Made by a program: the position numbers and the translations under genes. From contig JADJVM010000009.1 of NCBI GenBank assembly GCA_016710595.1, positions 1 to 64,000 on the forward strand: a stretch of 64,000 nucleotides of DNA, in the 5' to 3' direction. Each line of letters opens with the position of its first letter. Within the stretch, counting starts at the first letter, position 1. The notes below the pieces were generated by a model. The model did no database searches. It saw only the letters and a list, made by a program, of their open reading frames with translations, and was not told the DNA's origin. The stretch comes from Niastella sp. GTDB lineage: Bacteria; Bacteroidota; Bacteroidia; Chitinophagales; Chitinophagaceae. Shown here one piece after another: positions 56,491 to 64,000 of the stretch.

Positions 56491-57135
56491 ATGAAAAAAG
56501 TATTTCTCATCTGCCTTGCTGCCAGTATTATGATAACTGCCAATGCACAAAATGAAAAATTTATTGCTGCCATTAAAACGAATATCGCTGCCATGGATAC
56601 CGCTTTTAAAAACCCGGCAAGCTTCCTTACACTTACCAATAATTTTGAAAGAATAGGAAATGCAGAAAAAACACAATGGTTGCCTTATTATTATGCAGCA
56701 CTATGCCAGGTAAATTATGGATTTATGATTGGTGATATGAGTAAGCTTGATGCAATAGCAGACAGGGCTGAAATGTATTTAAACAAAGCCGATTCTTTGA
56801 TGCCAAAAAATTCTGAGATCAGTTGTATCCGGTCATTAATTGCAACAGAAAGAATGATTGTGAACCCAATGCAACGATATGCTGAATATGGCCCTGTTAT
56901 TAAATTAAATTTAGAAACCGCCAAATTAGAAGATGCCAATAATCCCCGGCCATATTATATAGAAGGTGAAAATTTAAAAAATACACCTGAAAATTTTGGT
57001 GGAGGTTGTGCAGCAGCAGCAGAACTTTTAAAAAAGGCAAAAGAAAAATTTACAACCTTTAAACCTGCTTCAGAAATTTCACCTAACTGGGGAGAAAATA
57101 GAACGAATGAGCTTATTAAAGAATGTAACCTGTAA
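56491..57135 (+). CDS. Secreted helical-repeat protein
   Basis: 214 aa with signal peptide (MKKVFLICLAASIMITANAQ). Helix-rich, TPR-like: FERIGNAEKTQWLPYYYAALCQVNYG, DRAEMYLNKADSLMPKNSEI, ENLKNTPENFGGG. Follows the 2TM gene by 6 bp. No specific family; probably a periplasmic protein of the same operon. Confidence 0.75.
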   Translation: MKKVFLICLAASIMITANAQNEKFIAAIKTNIAAMDTAFKNPASFLTLTNNFERIGNAEKTQWLPYYYAALCQVNYGFMIGDMSKLDAIADRAEMYLNKADSLMPKNSEISCIRSLIATERMIVNPMQRYAEYGPVIKLNLETAKLEDANNPRPYYIEGENLKNTPENFGGGCAAAAELLKKAKEKFTTFKPASEISPNWGENRTNELIKECNL

Positions 57136-57153
57136 CCGCATTAATAACTACAA

Positions 57154-57813
57154 ATGAAGGACAAAGAATTATCATACGAAGAAAGCATGGTATTAATCAA
57201 TAAAATGATCAATACCGCTAAAAACAATTTACATGATTCGGGCATTGGCCCCATGCTTTGGGGTATTGTAATACCAATATGTTCTTTTGAAACTTTTTTA
57301 GAAATTAAAGGACTGGTTTCTCTCCCATTTTCTATTTGGTATCTCACTATACTGGCTCTGCTCATACAGGTATATGTAAGTATTGAGCAATCAAAAAACC
57401 GAAAAGCAATAAATTATGATGATACCGCCATTAATTTAATCTGGATGGTTTTTGGTATTGGTATTGGAATGATTGTATGGATAAATGCAGCAGTTTTTAA
57501 TGAATTGAATTTGATGCAAAATGAATTCCAGTCATTATCCGGAAAAAAAATACCCTTTCGTTTTTCTGAATTTACAAGTGCCTATTTTTTGCTTTGGTAT
57601 GGGTTCCCGGGTATTATTACCGGGGGTATTAAGAAATTTATACCCATGCTTATAGGTGGAATCATTTGTTGGATATTGTCTATTACCACACTCTATACTT
57701 CTGTAGCAAATGATATGTTGTTGGTTGCAATAGGCGCTATTGCTGCATGGTTAATCCCCGGTATTATTTTAAGAAGAAAATATAGAAAAACAAATCAAAA
57801 GGCTCATGTTTAA
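57154..57813 (+). CDS. Multi-pass membrane protein
   Basis: 219 aa with about five hydrophobic helices (for example MLWGIVIPICSFETFL, IWMVFGIGIGMIVWINAAVF, IIGG-like segment near the end, MLLVAIGAIAAWLIPGIIL). Its gene overlaps the next, a small winged-helix regulator, by 8 bp; this pairing of membrane protein and regulator is common. Function unknown. Confidence 0.72.
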   Translation: MKDKELSYEESMVLINKMINTAKNNLHDSGIGPMLWGIVIPICSFETFLEIKGLVSLPFSIWYLTILALLIQVYVSIEQSKNRKAINYDDTAINLIWMVFGIGIGMIVWINAAVFNELNLMQNEFQSLSGKKIPFRFSEFTSAYFLLWYGFPGIITGGIKKFIPMLIGGIICWILSITTLYTSVANDMLLVAIGAIAAWLIPGIILRRKYRKTNQKAHV

Positions 57814-58099
57814 AGATTTGGATCCACTTTTGCATTCGCAGCTACGCCTTGCTATTGTAAGCCTGTTAATTGGTTTAAAGGAAGCTGAATTTATTTTTCT
57901 AAAAGAAAAAACAGATGCTTCTGCAGGTAACCTGAGTGTACAACTTAATAAATTAAAAGAAGCTGAATATATTACTATTACAAAACAGTTTAAAGATAAT
58001 TACCCGCAAACCATTTGTAAGATTACAACAAAAGGCATTCATGCATTTGAAAATTATGTGCAAGCATTGCAAACGTATATGAAGCCGAATGGTTCTTAA
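57806..58099 (+). CDS. Small winged-helix transcriptional regulator
   Basis: 97 aa, almost only a winged helix: DPLLHSQLRLAIVSLLIGLKEAEFIFLKEKTDASAGNLSVQLNKLKEAEYITI is the helix-turn-helix and the wing follows. It matches the short ArsR/MarR-like group in Pfam HTH_34. It overlaps the membrane-protein gene by 8 bp, so the two are translationally coupled; it probably controls its own operon. Confidence 0.88.
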   Translation: MFKDLDPLLHSQLRLAIVSLLIGLKEAEFIFLKEKTDASAGNLSVQLNKLKEAEYITITKQFKDNYPQTICKITTKGIHAFENYVQALQTYMKPNGS

Positions 58100-58111
58100 G
58101 TTTAAAAATTA

Positions 58112-58151
58112 AAAAAGAGAAAGGCCACAATCATGTGGCCTTTCTCTTTTT
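58112..58151. terminator. Bidirectional terminator between convergent genes
   Basis: An 18-bp perfect stem (58112-58129 with 58134-58151) and a 4-nt loop, with A on one side and T on the other, serve both the regulator operon and the M36 protease gene. Confidence 0.95.
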
Positions 58152-58165
58152 ATAAAATGAATGTA

Positions 58166-61100
58166 TTATTTTACAATCAGCACTTTTCCTGTTGCAATGC
58201 GTACTCCATTATGATCGGCCAATTCAATACCATAAATACCATGCGAAACATTTTTAAGTTCTACCTGCATATTTTGATAAGGCACGGTAACATTATATAG
58301 TTTATGATACACTTTAGATCCTTTTGCATCAAAGATCCTCAATTCAAATTTGCCTAACGGTGCAGCGGGATTATTATAAATAACATTAAATACGCCGCCA
58401 TTCGGGCTTGGTGAAATAATTAATACCACATCTGGTAAAGTAGCTACCTGTAATTCGCTGGAAGTACTGGCGCATCCTACGATGGCATGGGCTGCATTTA
58501 CTTTATACATTCCACCGTCACTCGCTGCTAATTGGAGGGTATTATTCATTTGATTGGGTACCACTTCATTATTTTTATACCAGGTATAAATATAATTACC
58601 GGCGGGCGTTACATTGGCAGTTAATACAGAAACAATTCCGGGAATATTGGCTACAGCTACATTCGTTAATGTTACTACCGGTATTTCTGTAACAGAAAGA
58701 GATGCCACATCTGAAAAAATACCAGGCCCGCAATTGGTAACTTTTACCTTGTATTTATAATTGTTCATGGCAGCCGTAGCTGATGTTATTGAATAAGTGG
58801 CAGCCGTAGCACCAGCAATATCGGTAAATGTTGTGCCTCCATCTGAGCTCATTTGCCATTGATAAATAATTCCGGTACCATTAGCGGTAGCCGTAAAATT
58901 AGCAGGAGAACCAACACATACACTTTCATCTGATGGTTGGATAGAAATAGTTGCCGGTGCAATTACGGTTAATAAGCCGCAATCAGAAGTTACAGCAGGG
59001 GAACAGGTTCCTGAAACGATAACCCGGTAAGCATATCCGTTCATTGCCAAACTCACATTATTTACCGTATAGTTGGCATTTGTTGCTCCAGTAATATCCG
59101 TCCATGGTCCGGAACAGCCCGTAGTACTTGATTGCCATTGATAAGTTAAACCCGTTCCGGTTGCTACACAGTTAAATGGTACATTGGTACCAGAACATAC
59201 ATTAGCCCCTGTTACCTGGGTGGTGATCGTCGGCAATGCATTAACCGTTAATATAGCTACGGTACTTAATACAGGAGTAGTACAAGTTCCATCCCCGGTA
59301 ACCTGTACCCTGTAACGGTTGTTATTCATATTGTTTGTAACAGCATTCAGATTTAAAGTAGCAGTTGTTACTGCTGGTGAAAGGTTGTTCCAGGTAACGC
59401 CAGCATCGGTACTTACCTGCCAGTTATAAGAAAGGTTGGTACCGGTAGCCGCAGATGTAAAGCTGGTATTAGCGCCTGCACATACATTACTATTTGCCGG
59501 GTTGGTATTAATTACTGGTGCTGAGTTTACAGTGAGCACTACGCAATTTGATGTAACTACCGGGGCACAGGCACCTGTTACATTCACCCTGTATGCAAGA
59601 TTATTCATTGCACCAGTGGCATTGGTAATTTGATAACATGCATTGCTGGCGCCTGGTATATCAGTGAACGATCCTGAACAACCGGCAGTTCCTACTTGCC
59701 ATTGATAGCTTAAATTATTTCCCGTAGCAGTAACACATAAATCTGCATTACCACCGGTACATACAGAAGCTGAAACGGGTTGTGTAGCAATTGCAGTAGC
59801 TGCATTAATCGTTAATGTTACAGCATTAGAATTAATACCACCGGCACACCCACCCGTACCATTTACAGTTACACGGTACTGATTGTTATTCATACCTGCC
59901 GTTACATTTGATAATGTAAGCAGAGCTGTAGTTACAGCGGGTGAAAGATTATTCCAGGTAGTGCCGCCATCGGTACTTACCTGCCAATTATAAGTGAGGC
60001 CGGTGCCTGAAGCAGTAATGGAGAAGCTCGCATTGTTTCCTGCGCAAACTGCAGCAGGTGCAGGTTGGGTAGTGATAGAAACAGAACCCGTGGTAACAGT
60101 AAGGGTTACTACATTTGAATTGATACTGCTTCCACCGGGGCAACTACTACTGGCGGTAATAACTGCCCTATACTTATAATTATTCATAGCCAATGTTACA
60201 TTCGATAAAGCTAAAGTTGCTGATGTAACTGCCGGTGAAAGGCTATTCCAGGTAGCACCTCCATCGGTACTTACCTGCCAGTTATAAGTAATGCCGGAAC
60301 CCGTTGCTGCAACGGTAAAGCTAGCAGAAGAACCTACGCAAGTACTGACATCTGTTGGTTGTGTATTGATCGTTATAGTTGCACTGGTCACGGTAAGTGT
60401 GGCACTGTTTGAATTCACAGAACCGCCGGAGCCACATCCACCGGAAATAACTACCCGGTATTGGTAATTGTTCATGGCTACAGTAATATTATTCAACGTC
60501 AAACTATCATTATTTACGGCCGGGTTCACACTATTCCATGTATTGCCCCCATCGGTACTCACCTGCCAATTGTAGCTGGCTCCTACACCCGAAGTAGTTA
60601 CAAAAAATAAAGCATTGTTGCCTGCGCAGCCCGATACGGGTGCCGGTTGCACCGTGATAGCAGGTGCAGGTGGCAAGGCATAAGATGCCGTTTGATCTGT
60701 TGCACTATTGGAGCTTCCCTGCAATGCGCCATATCCCATACCTCGTTTTGCAAAAGCTGACCATATCGCACAGCTATAAGCGCCGTTATATAATAATGTA
60801 TCAGCTTTTAAAATACCATCTCTTGCCGAAATAAAACCCGGGTTACATGGTTGTAATTTCATTCCTTCAATCACAAGTTTCATTGCAATTGAATTTCCTC
60901 CCGTACCAGATGCATTATAAAGATTGGGATTGATAGATCCTGTTTGTTGTATAATACTCCAGGTCATCTCCCATAATGCAGTACACCAAATTTCACCAAT
61001 ATTATGTATTTCAGTACCTATATTGGCATTGCCCATACTATCATAAGTAAGCTTGTTTATATTAAAATCTGTAGAATAATCATAATTTCGCAATCCAAAT

Positions 61101-63055
61101 CCTCCAAATACATAAGTTCCTACAGACCTCCGTTTCGTTCCATCGGTTAGTAGAGCAGCAGACCAGTCAGTCGTTAACATTAAACCTACATAGTCGCTCC
61201 AGCCCTCGCCTCCACTTTCTGCATTTGATAAGCAACTGGAAGCAGCCGGGCCACCTGTTAAACGGTTACTGATGCCATGCGTATATTCATGGCTCATCAC
61301 ACCTGCATCAAGATCACCATCAAAAGATCCGGCCAGTGTAATATTTAAATTATTGAATACCTGTCCTATTAATATGGCGCCATCTCCTAATGTAATTGAA
61401 ACCGCAGGAATGGTAATCGTATTATCATCACCACCCATCGTAATTAATTCGTTGGGTACATTATTTACCATAATTACACCTACGGCACCTGCTAATTGTG
61501 CCCGTTTAACTTTATCTACAAAAGGGCAATTGCCCCGGTTTATAATTACAATCTTACCAGTGAGCACATTACTGGGATCTGTACAAGCCTCATGGTTTCC
61601 ACCATCTTCATAATAAATTACGGGTGCAGTAATGGGACCCACATTTCTTAATTTATTGGCAGTACTAAAATTACTTTCAACAGCCCTGTACCTGCCTCCA
61701 ATTGAAATGGGCGTATTGACTGTAAGGGTAGGAAATTGATCAAAAAGGTACATCCGCATCCTGCCCCTGCCCCCGTCTGAAGGTGTGGCAAAGTTTGCAT
61801 TATTTGTACTTACACTGCTTTGGGCAATCGCAATTACATAATCATTCCCTGCCCCACCACGGCCCTGGTTATTTGCCTGGAAATTTCCGGCCGGTTCAGT
61901 AAACCCATATTGATACGTAATATCATGAACAATATTATTCCAATAAAATAAATTTGTTATCCCAAATTGCTGGTTGGTTGCCTGCACGGGCAAGGCACCG
62001 CTAAAATTAGGAGTAAAATTAAAATTTAACGGGTCGGGTGTTGTTGTAGATGTAGCAGGCAAACCTGTAGGGGTAATAATGGTGCTGCCATTAGTACCTG
62101 CACGGTCTTCTGTAGCCCATACATTATTTCCTCTTGTAATGGTAAAATCATTGGCGCCATCGTTATGCCAGCCTAATGAAGTGGCATTTCCCGGGGCATT
62201 CGTCCAGGGGTTTGTCCTTATAGCCGGTGTTCCACCGGGATGTATGGGGCTTTCAGCAGGATATGGAATTACATTATAATTTACAGTTCCTACCAGGTTG
62301 GGGCTAAAATATGATTGCGCCTTATTTGTATTTAAATTATCAATTACTTTAAAATATTGAACGGGTTCATTTTGAGAAATATTTGTTTCAGGCGAAATGG
62401 GGAATAAGAAATTATTTTGCGGCCCTTCATGAACGGTTAAATTATCCTTGTACAAATATGTTCCTGTTTGTGCATCTATGTAAACCATCCACCAATCTGC
62501 ACTTTGCACCGGTACTACTTGTACACTCCATACAAGCCTCACTTTATTTTCATTTTGCAAAGGCAACCACATTAAGGAAGCCGTTACATCTTCGTTTACT
62601 CCTTTTAAAATTCCAAAATTCATTTTGGAATCCGGCCCTGCCAAAACAATTGGAATGGTAGCTGGTGTTTCTATTTTTGATTCTTTAAATGCCTGCTTAA
62701 TGGCTTTGGCCGGAGATATGGAAGGAACGGCAGTTTTGTGGGTGATCATTTTTTCCAGGTTGGGTAAAAATTCGCCGGTATTGGAAACTATTTTATCATC
62801 TTTAAACGCCAAAACCCGGATGCGGTTATAAACCGGTAAATTCAAATAACCTTGCTGCAGGTACACTAACCGGGTACCGGATGTTTCATTATAATAAGCA
62901 TCGCTTATGATGCCATTGCTGATATCTGTTTTTGAAAGCCCGATTTGATCTGCATGTTTTGAAATCAATTGCCTGGCGGCAACCTTATCAAAATTTTGTG
63001 AAGCGGCAAATAATACATTGCCTACTAAAATTGAAAACAGTAAAATTTTCTTCAT
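58166..63055 (-). CDS. M36 metalloprotease with Ig-like repeats, T9SS substrate
   Basis: 1,629 aa. Signal peptide (MKKILLFSILVGNVLFAASQ), propeptide FTP-like region, then an M36 (fungalysin) catalytic domain with HEYTH near residue 590 and an inserted PA domain (GKIVIINRGNCPFVDKVKRAQLAGAVGVIM). From about residue 795 (near 60670) seven Ig-like repeats of about 94 aa each follow, every one with a C.G or CAGNNA start, an YNWQVS or YQWQ strand and a MNN-YRV strand; then one PKD-like domain and a T9SS sorting domain (SPSPNGGVFNVIYNNP to ATGKVLIVK). Secreted; it probably degrades proteins outside the cell. Confidence 0.93.
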   Translation of the reverse strand: MKKILLFSILVGNVLFAASQNFDKVAARQLISKHADQIGLSKTDISNGIISDAYYNETSGTRLVYLQQGYLNLPVYNRIRVLAFKDDKIVSNTGEFLPNLEKMITHKTAVPSISPAKAIKQAFKESKIETPATIPIVLAGPDSKMNFGILKGVNEDVTASLMWLPLQNENKVRLVWSVQVVPVQSADWWMVYIDAQTGTYLYKDNLTVHEGPQNNFLFPISPETNISQNEPVQYFKVIDNLNTNKAQSYFSPNLVGTVNYNVIPYPAESPIHPGGTPAIRTNPWTNAPGNATSLGWHNDGANDFTITRGNNVWATEDRAGTNGSTIITPTGLPATSTTTPDPLNFNFTPNFSGALPVQATNQQFGITNLFYWNNIVHDITYQYGFTEPAGNFQANNQGRGGAGNDYVIAIAQSSVSTNNANFATPSDGGRGRMRMYLFDQFPTLTVNTPISIGGRYRAVESNFSTANKLRNVGPITAPVIYYEDGGNHEACTDPSNVLTGKIVIINRGNCPFVDKVKRAQLAGAVGVIMVNNVPNELITMGGDDNTITIPAVSITLGDGAILIGQVFNNLNITLAGSFDGDLDAGVMSHEYTHGISNRLTGGPAASSCLSNAESGGEGWSDYVGLMLTTDWSAALLTDGTKRRSVGTYVFGGFGLRNYDYSTDFNINKLTYDSMGNANIGTEIHNIGEIWCTALWEMTWSIIQQTGSINPNLYNASGTGGNSIAMKLVIEGMKLQPCNPGFISARDGILKADTLLYNGAYSCAIWSAFAKRGMGYGALQGSSNSATDQTASYALPPAPAITVQPAPVSGCAGNNALFFVTTSGVGASYNWQVSTDGGNTWNSVNPAVNNDSLTLNNITVAMNNYQYRVVISGGCGSGGSVNSNSATLTVTSATITINTQPTDVSTCVGSSASFTVAATGSGITYNWQVSTDGGATWNSLSPAVTSATLALSNVTLAMNNYKYRAVITASSSCPGGSSINSNVVTLTVTTGSVSITTQPAPAAVCAGNNASFSITASGTGLTYNWQVSTDGGTTWNNLSPAVTTALLTLSNVTAGMNNNQYRVTVNGTGGCAGGINSNAVTLTINAATAIATQPVSASVCTGGNADLCVTATGNNLSYQWQVGTAGCSGSFTDIPGASNACYQITNATGAMNNLAYRVNVTGACAPVVTSNCVVLTVNSAPVINTNPANSNVCAGANTSFTSAATGTNLSYNWQVSTDAGVTWNNLSPAVTTATLNLNAVTNNMNNNRYRVQVTGDGTCTTPVLSTVAILTVNALPTITTQVTGANVCSGTNVPFNCVATGTGLTYQWQSSTTGCSGPWTDITGATNANYTVNNVSLAMNGYAYRVIVSGTCSPAVTSDCGLLTVIAPATISIQPSDESVCVGSPANFTATANGTGIIYQWQMSSDGGTTFTDIAGATAATYSITSATAAMNNYKYKVKVTNCGPGIFSDVASLSVTEIPVVTLTNVAVANIPGIVSVLTANVTPAGNYIYTWYKNNEVVPNQMNNTLQLAASDGGMYKVNAAHAIVGCASTSSELQVATLPDVVLIISPSPNGGVFNVIYNNPAAPLGKFELRIFDAKGSKVYHKLYNVTVPYQNMQVELKNVSHGIYGIELADHNGVRIATGKVLIVK
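58690..60670 (-). repeat. Seven tandem Ig-like coding repeats in the M36 gene
   Basis: Units of about 280 bp code for the Ig-like modules. Repeats 1, 2, 3 and 5 share NWQVSTDGG or STDAG and W-N--SPAV, while 4 and 6 carry a variant with QWQ and CSG. The mixture suggests duplication of blocks of more than one unit. Confidence 0.85.
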
Positions 63056-63121
63056 GTAAATAGTAATTATTTTTTTGTACTTAATTTTTAATAGTAGGTT
63101 TTGGTTGTGAATTATTAAAAA

Positions 63122-63154
63122 AAAAGATTAAAGCTAAGGTAACTTTAATCTTTT
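63122..63154 (-). terminator. Terminator of the partial T9SS gene
   Basis: On the minus strand, AAAAGATTAAAG (63154-63143) pairs with CTTTAATCTTTT (63133-63122), a 9-nt loop lies between, and further T follow. It starts about 30 bp after the stop of the partial gene. Confidence 0.88.
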
Positions 63155-63183
63155 AAATTTTATTTGAAATCGTTTAAATAATC

Positions 63184-64000
63184 TTACCGGATAAGGATTT
63201 TAGCGCTTGCTAATCTTTTTCCGGAAGCCGTTTTAAGTTCCACCATATAAATCCCAGTGGCATGATTGGACAAATCAATTTGCATCGGCTGATAAGCAGT
63301 AGAATAGCTTGATGTTTTTACCAGTACCCGGCTTCCTTTGGCATCATAAATGGTTATTGTTCGCAACTCGGCAGCTGTTGCCGGGTCTTTATAATAAGAT
63401 ACCCAAAAAATACCCGCCGTAGGATTTGGATACATAAATATTGTTTTAGATTCTTCTGCCTTAAGAGGTAATATATTAGAGATATTGCTGCAGCCGCCTG
63501 TTGCATTGGTGCTCACAGTAACCGTAAAATTTCCAATATCCTGAAGGGTTGTTTGATAAGTAGATTGTGTAGCCCCGTTTACAAGATTGCCATCTTTAAA
63601 CCATTGATAAAAATAAGTACCCGCCGGAGTAACCTGGGCAGTAAGCAATGGATGGTTTACCGGGCTAATTTCTGCTGAAGGACTTGCAATAATTGTTACG
63701 GATGGTGGAGGCGTAACATGTAGTGTTGCCGTATTTGAAAACAGATCGGTACAGTTTCCGGTAATATGAACACGGTAACCACTATTGTTCAATGTAGCAT
63801 CTGCTGCATTTATTTCATAGGTTGCATTGGTTGCCCCACTGATATCTATCCAACTTCCATTTGTATTTTTTTGCCATTGATACATTACAGTAGATGAGGC
63901 AGCAGCATTAAATACTACATTGCTTCCGGCACATACAGAAGTGTCATTGGGTTGATACACAAAGTCAACTCCCTGGGTAACTTGTACCCCCATACAATTT
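63184..64000 (-). CDS. Multi-Ig T9SS-secreted protein, C-terminal end (5' part off window)
   Basis: The frame is open to the right edge; Met at 63993 is internal. About 272 aa are visible: one Ig-like repeat (NDTSVCAGSN, YQWQKN, NNSGYRVHITGNC), one PKD-like domain (AQVTPAGTYFYQWFKDG), and a T9SS sorting domain (MYPNPTAGIFWVSYYKD, ATGIYMVELKTASGKRLASAKILIR). It resembles the end of the M36 protein, so both are neighbouring paralogues. The catalytic part, if any, is outside the window. Confidence 0.88.
   Translation of the reverse strand, partial: NCMGVQVTQGVDFVYQPNDTSVCAGSNVVFNAAASSTVMYQWQKNTNGSWIDISGATNATYEINAADATLNNSGYRVHITGNCTDLFSNTATLHVTPPPSVTIIASPSAEISPVNHPLLTAQVTPAGTYFYQWFKDGNLVNGATQSTYQTTLQDIGNFTVTVSTNATGGCSNISNILPLKAEESKTIFMYPNPTAGIFWVSYYKDPATAAELRTITIYDAKGSRVLVKTSSYSTAYQPMQIDLSNHATGIYMVELKTASGKRLASAKILIR

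Noticed and set aside
58690..60670. Regular repeats of about 280 bp that might be read as a repeat array or CRISPR
   Set aside because: They keep one open frame and code for Ig-like modules; units are long and diverged, with no short identical repeats and spacers.
1..64000. tRNA, rRNA, CRISPR, IS element, integrase or phage genes
   Set aside because: I looked for T-arm motifs, transposase or integrase signatures and regular direct repeats and found none that I can support.

Overview
The window looks like part of a Bacteroidota chromosome, most likely family Chitinophagaceae or a relative. The main signs are secreted proteins with type IX secretion (T9SS) C-terminal sorting domains, promoters of the TTTG / TAnnTTTG type, DUF2911, DUF4112 and DUF6089-like proteins, a transketolase encoded as a separate C-terminal subunit, and a birA / rsfS / ftsH / LUD gene order. 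GC content is moderate to low. I saw no tRNA, rRNA, CRISPR array, transposase or phage gene.

Region 1 (1-11.6 kb) is clearly of poorer sequence quality. Five recognisable housekeeping genes (PiT phosphate transporter, galE, transketolase C-subunit, a tricorn-type protease and carB) are all broken by many single-base indels, often in homopolymers. Five unrelated neighbouring genes, including carB, are unlikely to be dead at once, so consensus errors near a contig end explain this better than decay. Between the tricorn gene and carB (6.6-8.1 kb) lies a small AT-rich locus with remnants of a polymorphic-toxin-like gene.

Region 2 (11.5-18 kb) carries an M23 peptidase whose signal peptide is hidden by two compensating indels, a Bcp peroxiredoxin, a small HExxH protein, birA, rsfS, ftsH and a LUD-domain protein. 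From about 11.6 kb on, reading frames are mostly intact.

Region 3 (18.0-22.75 kb) is the most interesting part. It holds a 606-aa surface lipoprotein-like protein with a Cys-rich, Gly-rich linker and a C-terminal toxin-like domain, then four small lipoprotein genes. Between these genes sit three 5'-truncated copies of the toxin 3' end, joined through nearly identical 69-156 bp blocks to different C-terminal tips. This is the layout of a polymorphic toxin gene with displaced tip/immunity cassettes. Its promoter carries a GGGG-N5-CCCC palindrome just upstream of the -33 element, and the same palindrome (plus a degenerate second copy) lies at the equivalent place upstream of the 6.7 kb remnant locus. 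This suggests that the two loci share a regulator.

Region 4 (22.8-43.2 kb) is ordinary core and accessory metabolism: alaS, a membrane M23 endopeptidase, a MerR regulator, a secreted thioredoxin-like protein, a mechanosensitive channel, lpxH, a GGCT-like protein, a flavin reductase, an FAH-family hydrolase, a fatty-acid hydroxylase, a TIGR02757 protein, a trans-sulfuration enzyme, asparagine synthetase, two DUF2911 paralogues, an ACP-phosphodiesterase-like protein, an alpha/beta hydrolase and a DUF4112 protein.

Region 5 (43.2-64 kb) is rich in envelope and secreted proteins: a GH3 plus beta-lactamase-fold fusion, an M43 metalloprotease with a T9SS tail, an FtsB-like protein, endonuclease III, a DUF6089-like barrel, radA, a TonB-dependent receptor in a five-gene run ending in a small winged-helix regulator, a very large M36 protease with seven Ig-like repeats, and the C-terminal end of a related multi-Ig T9SS protein that runs off the right edge.
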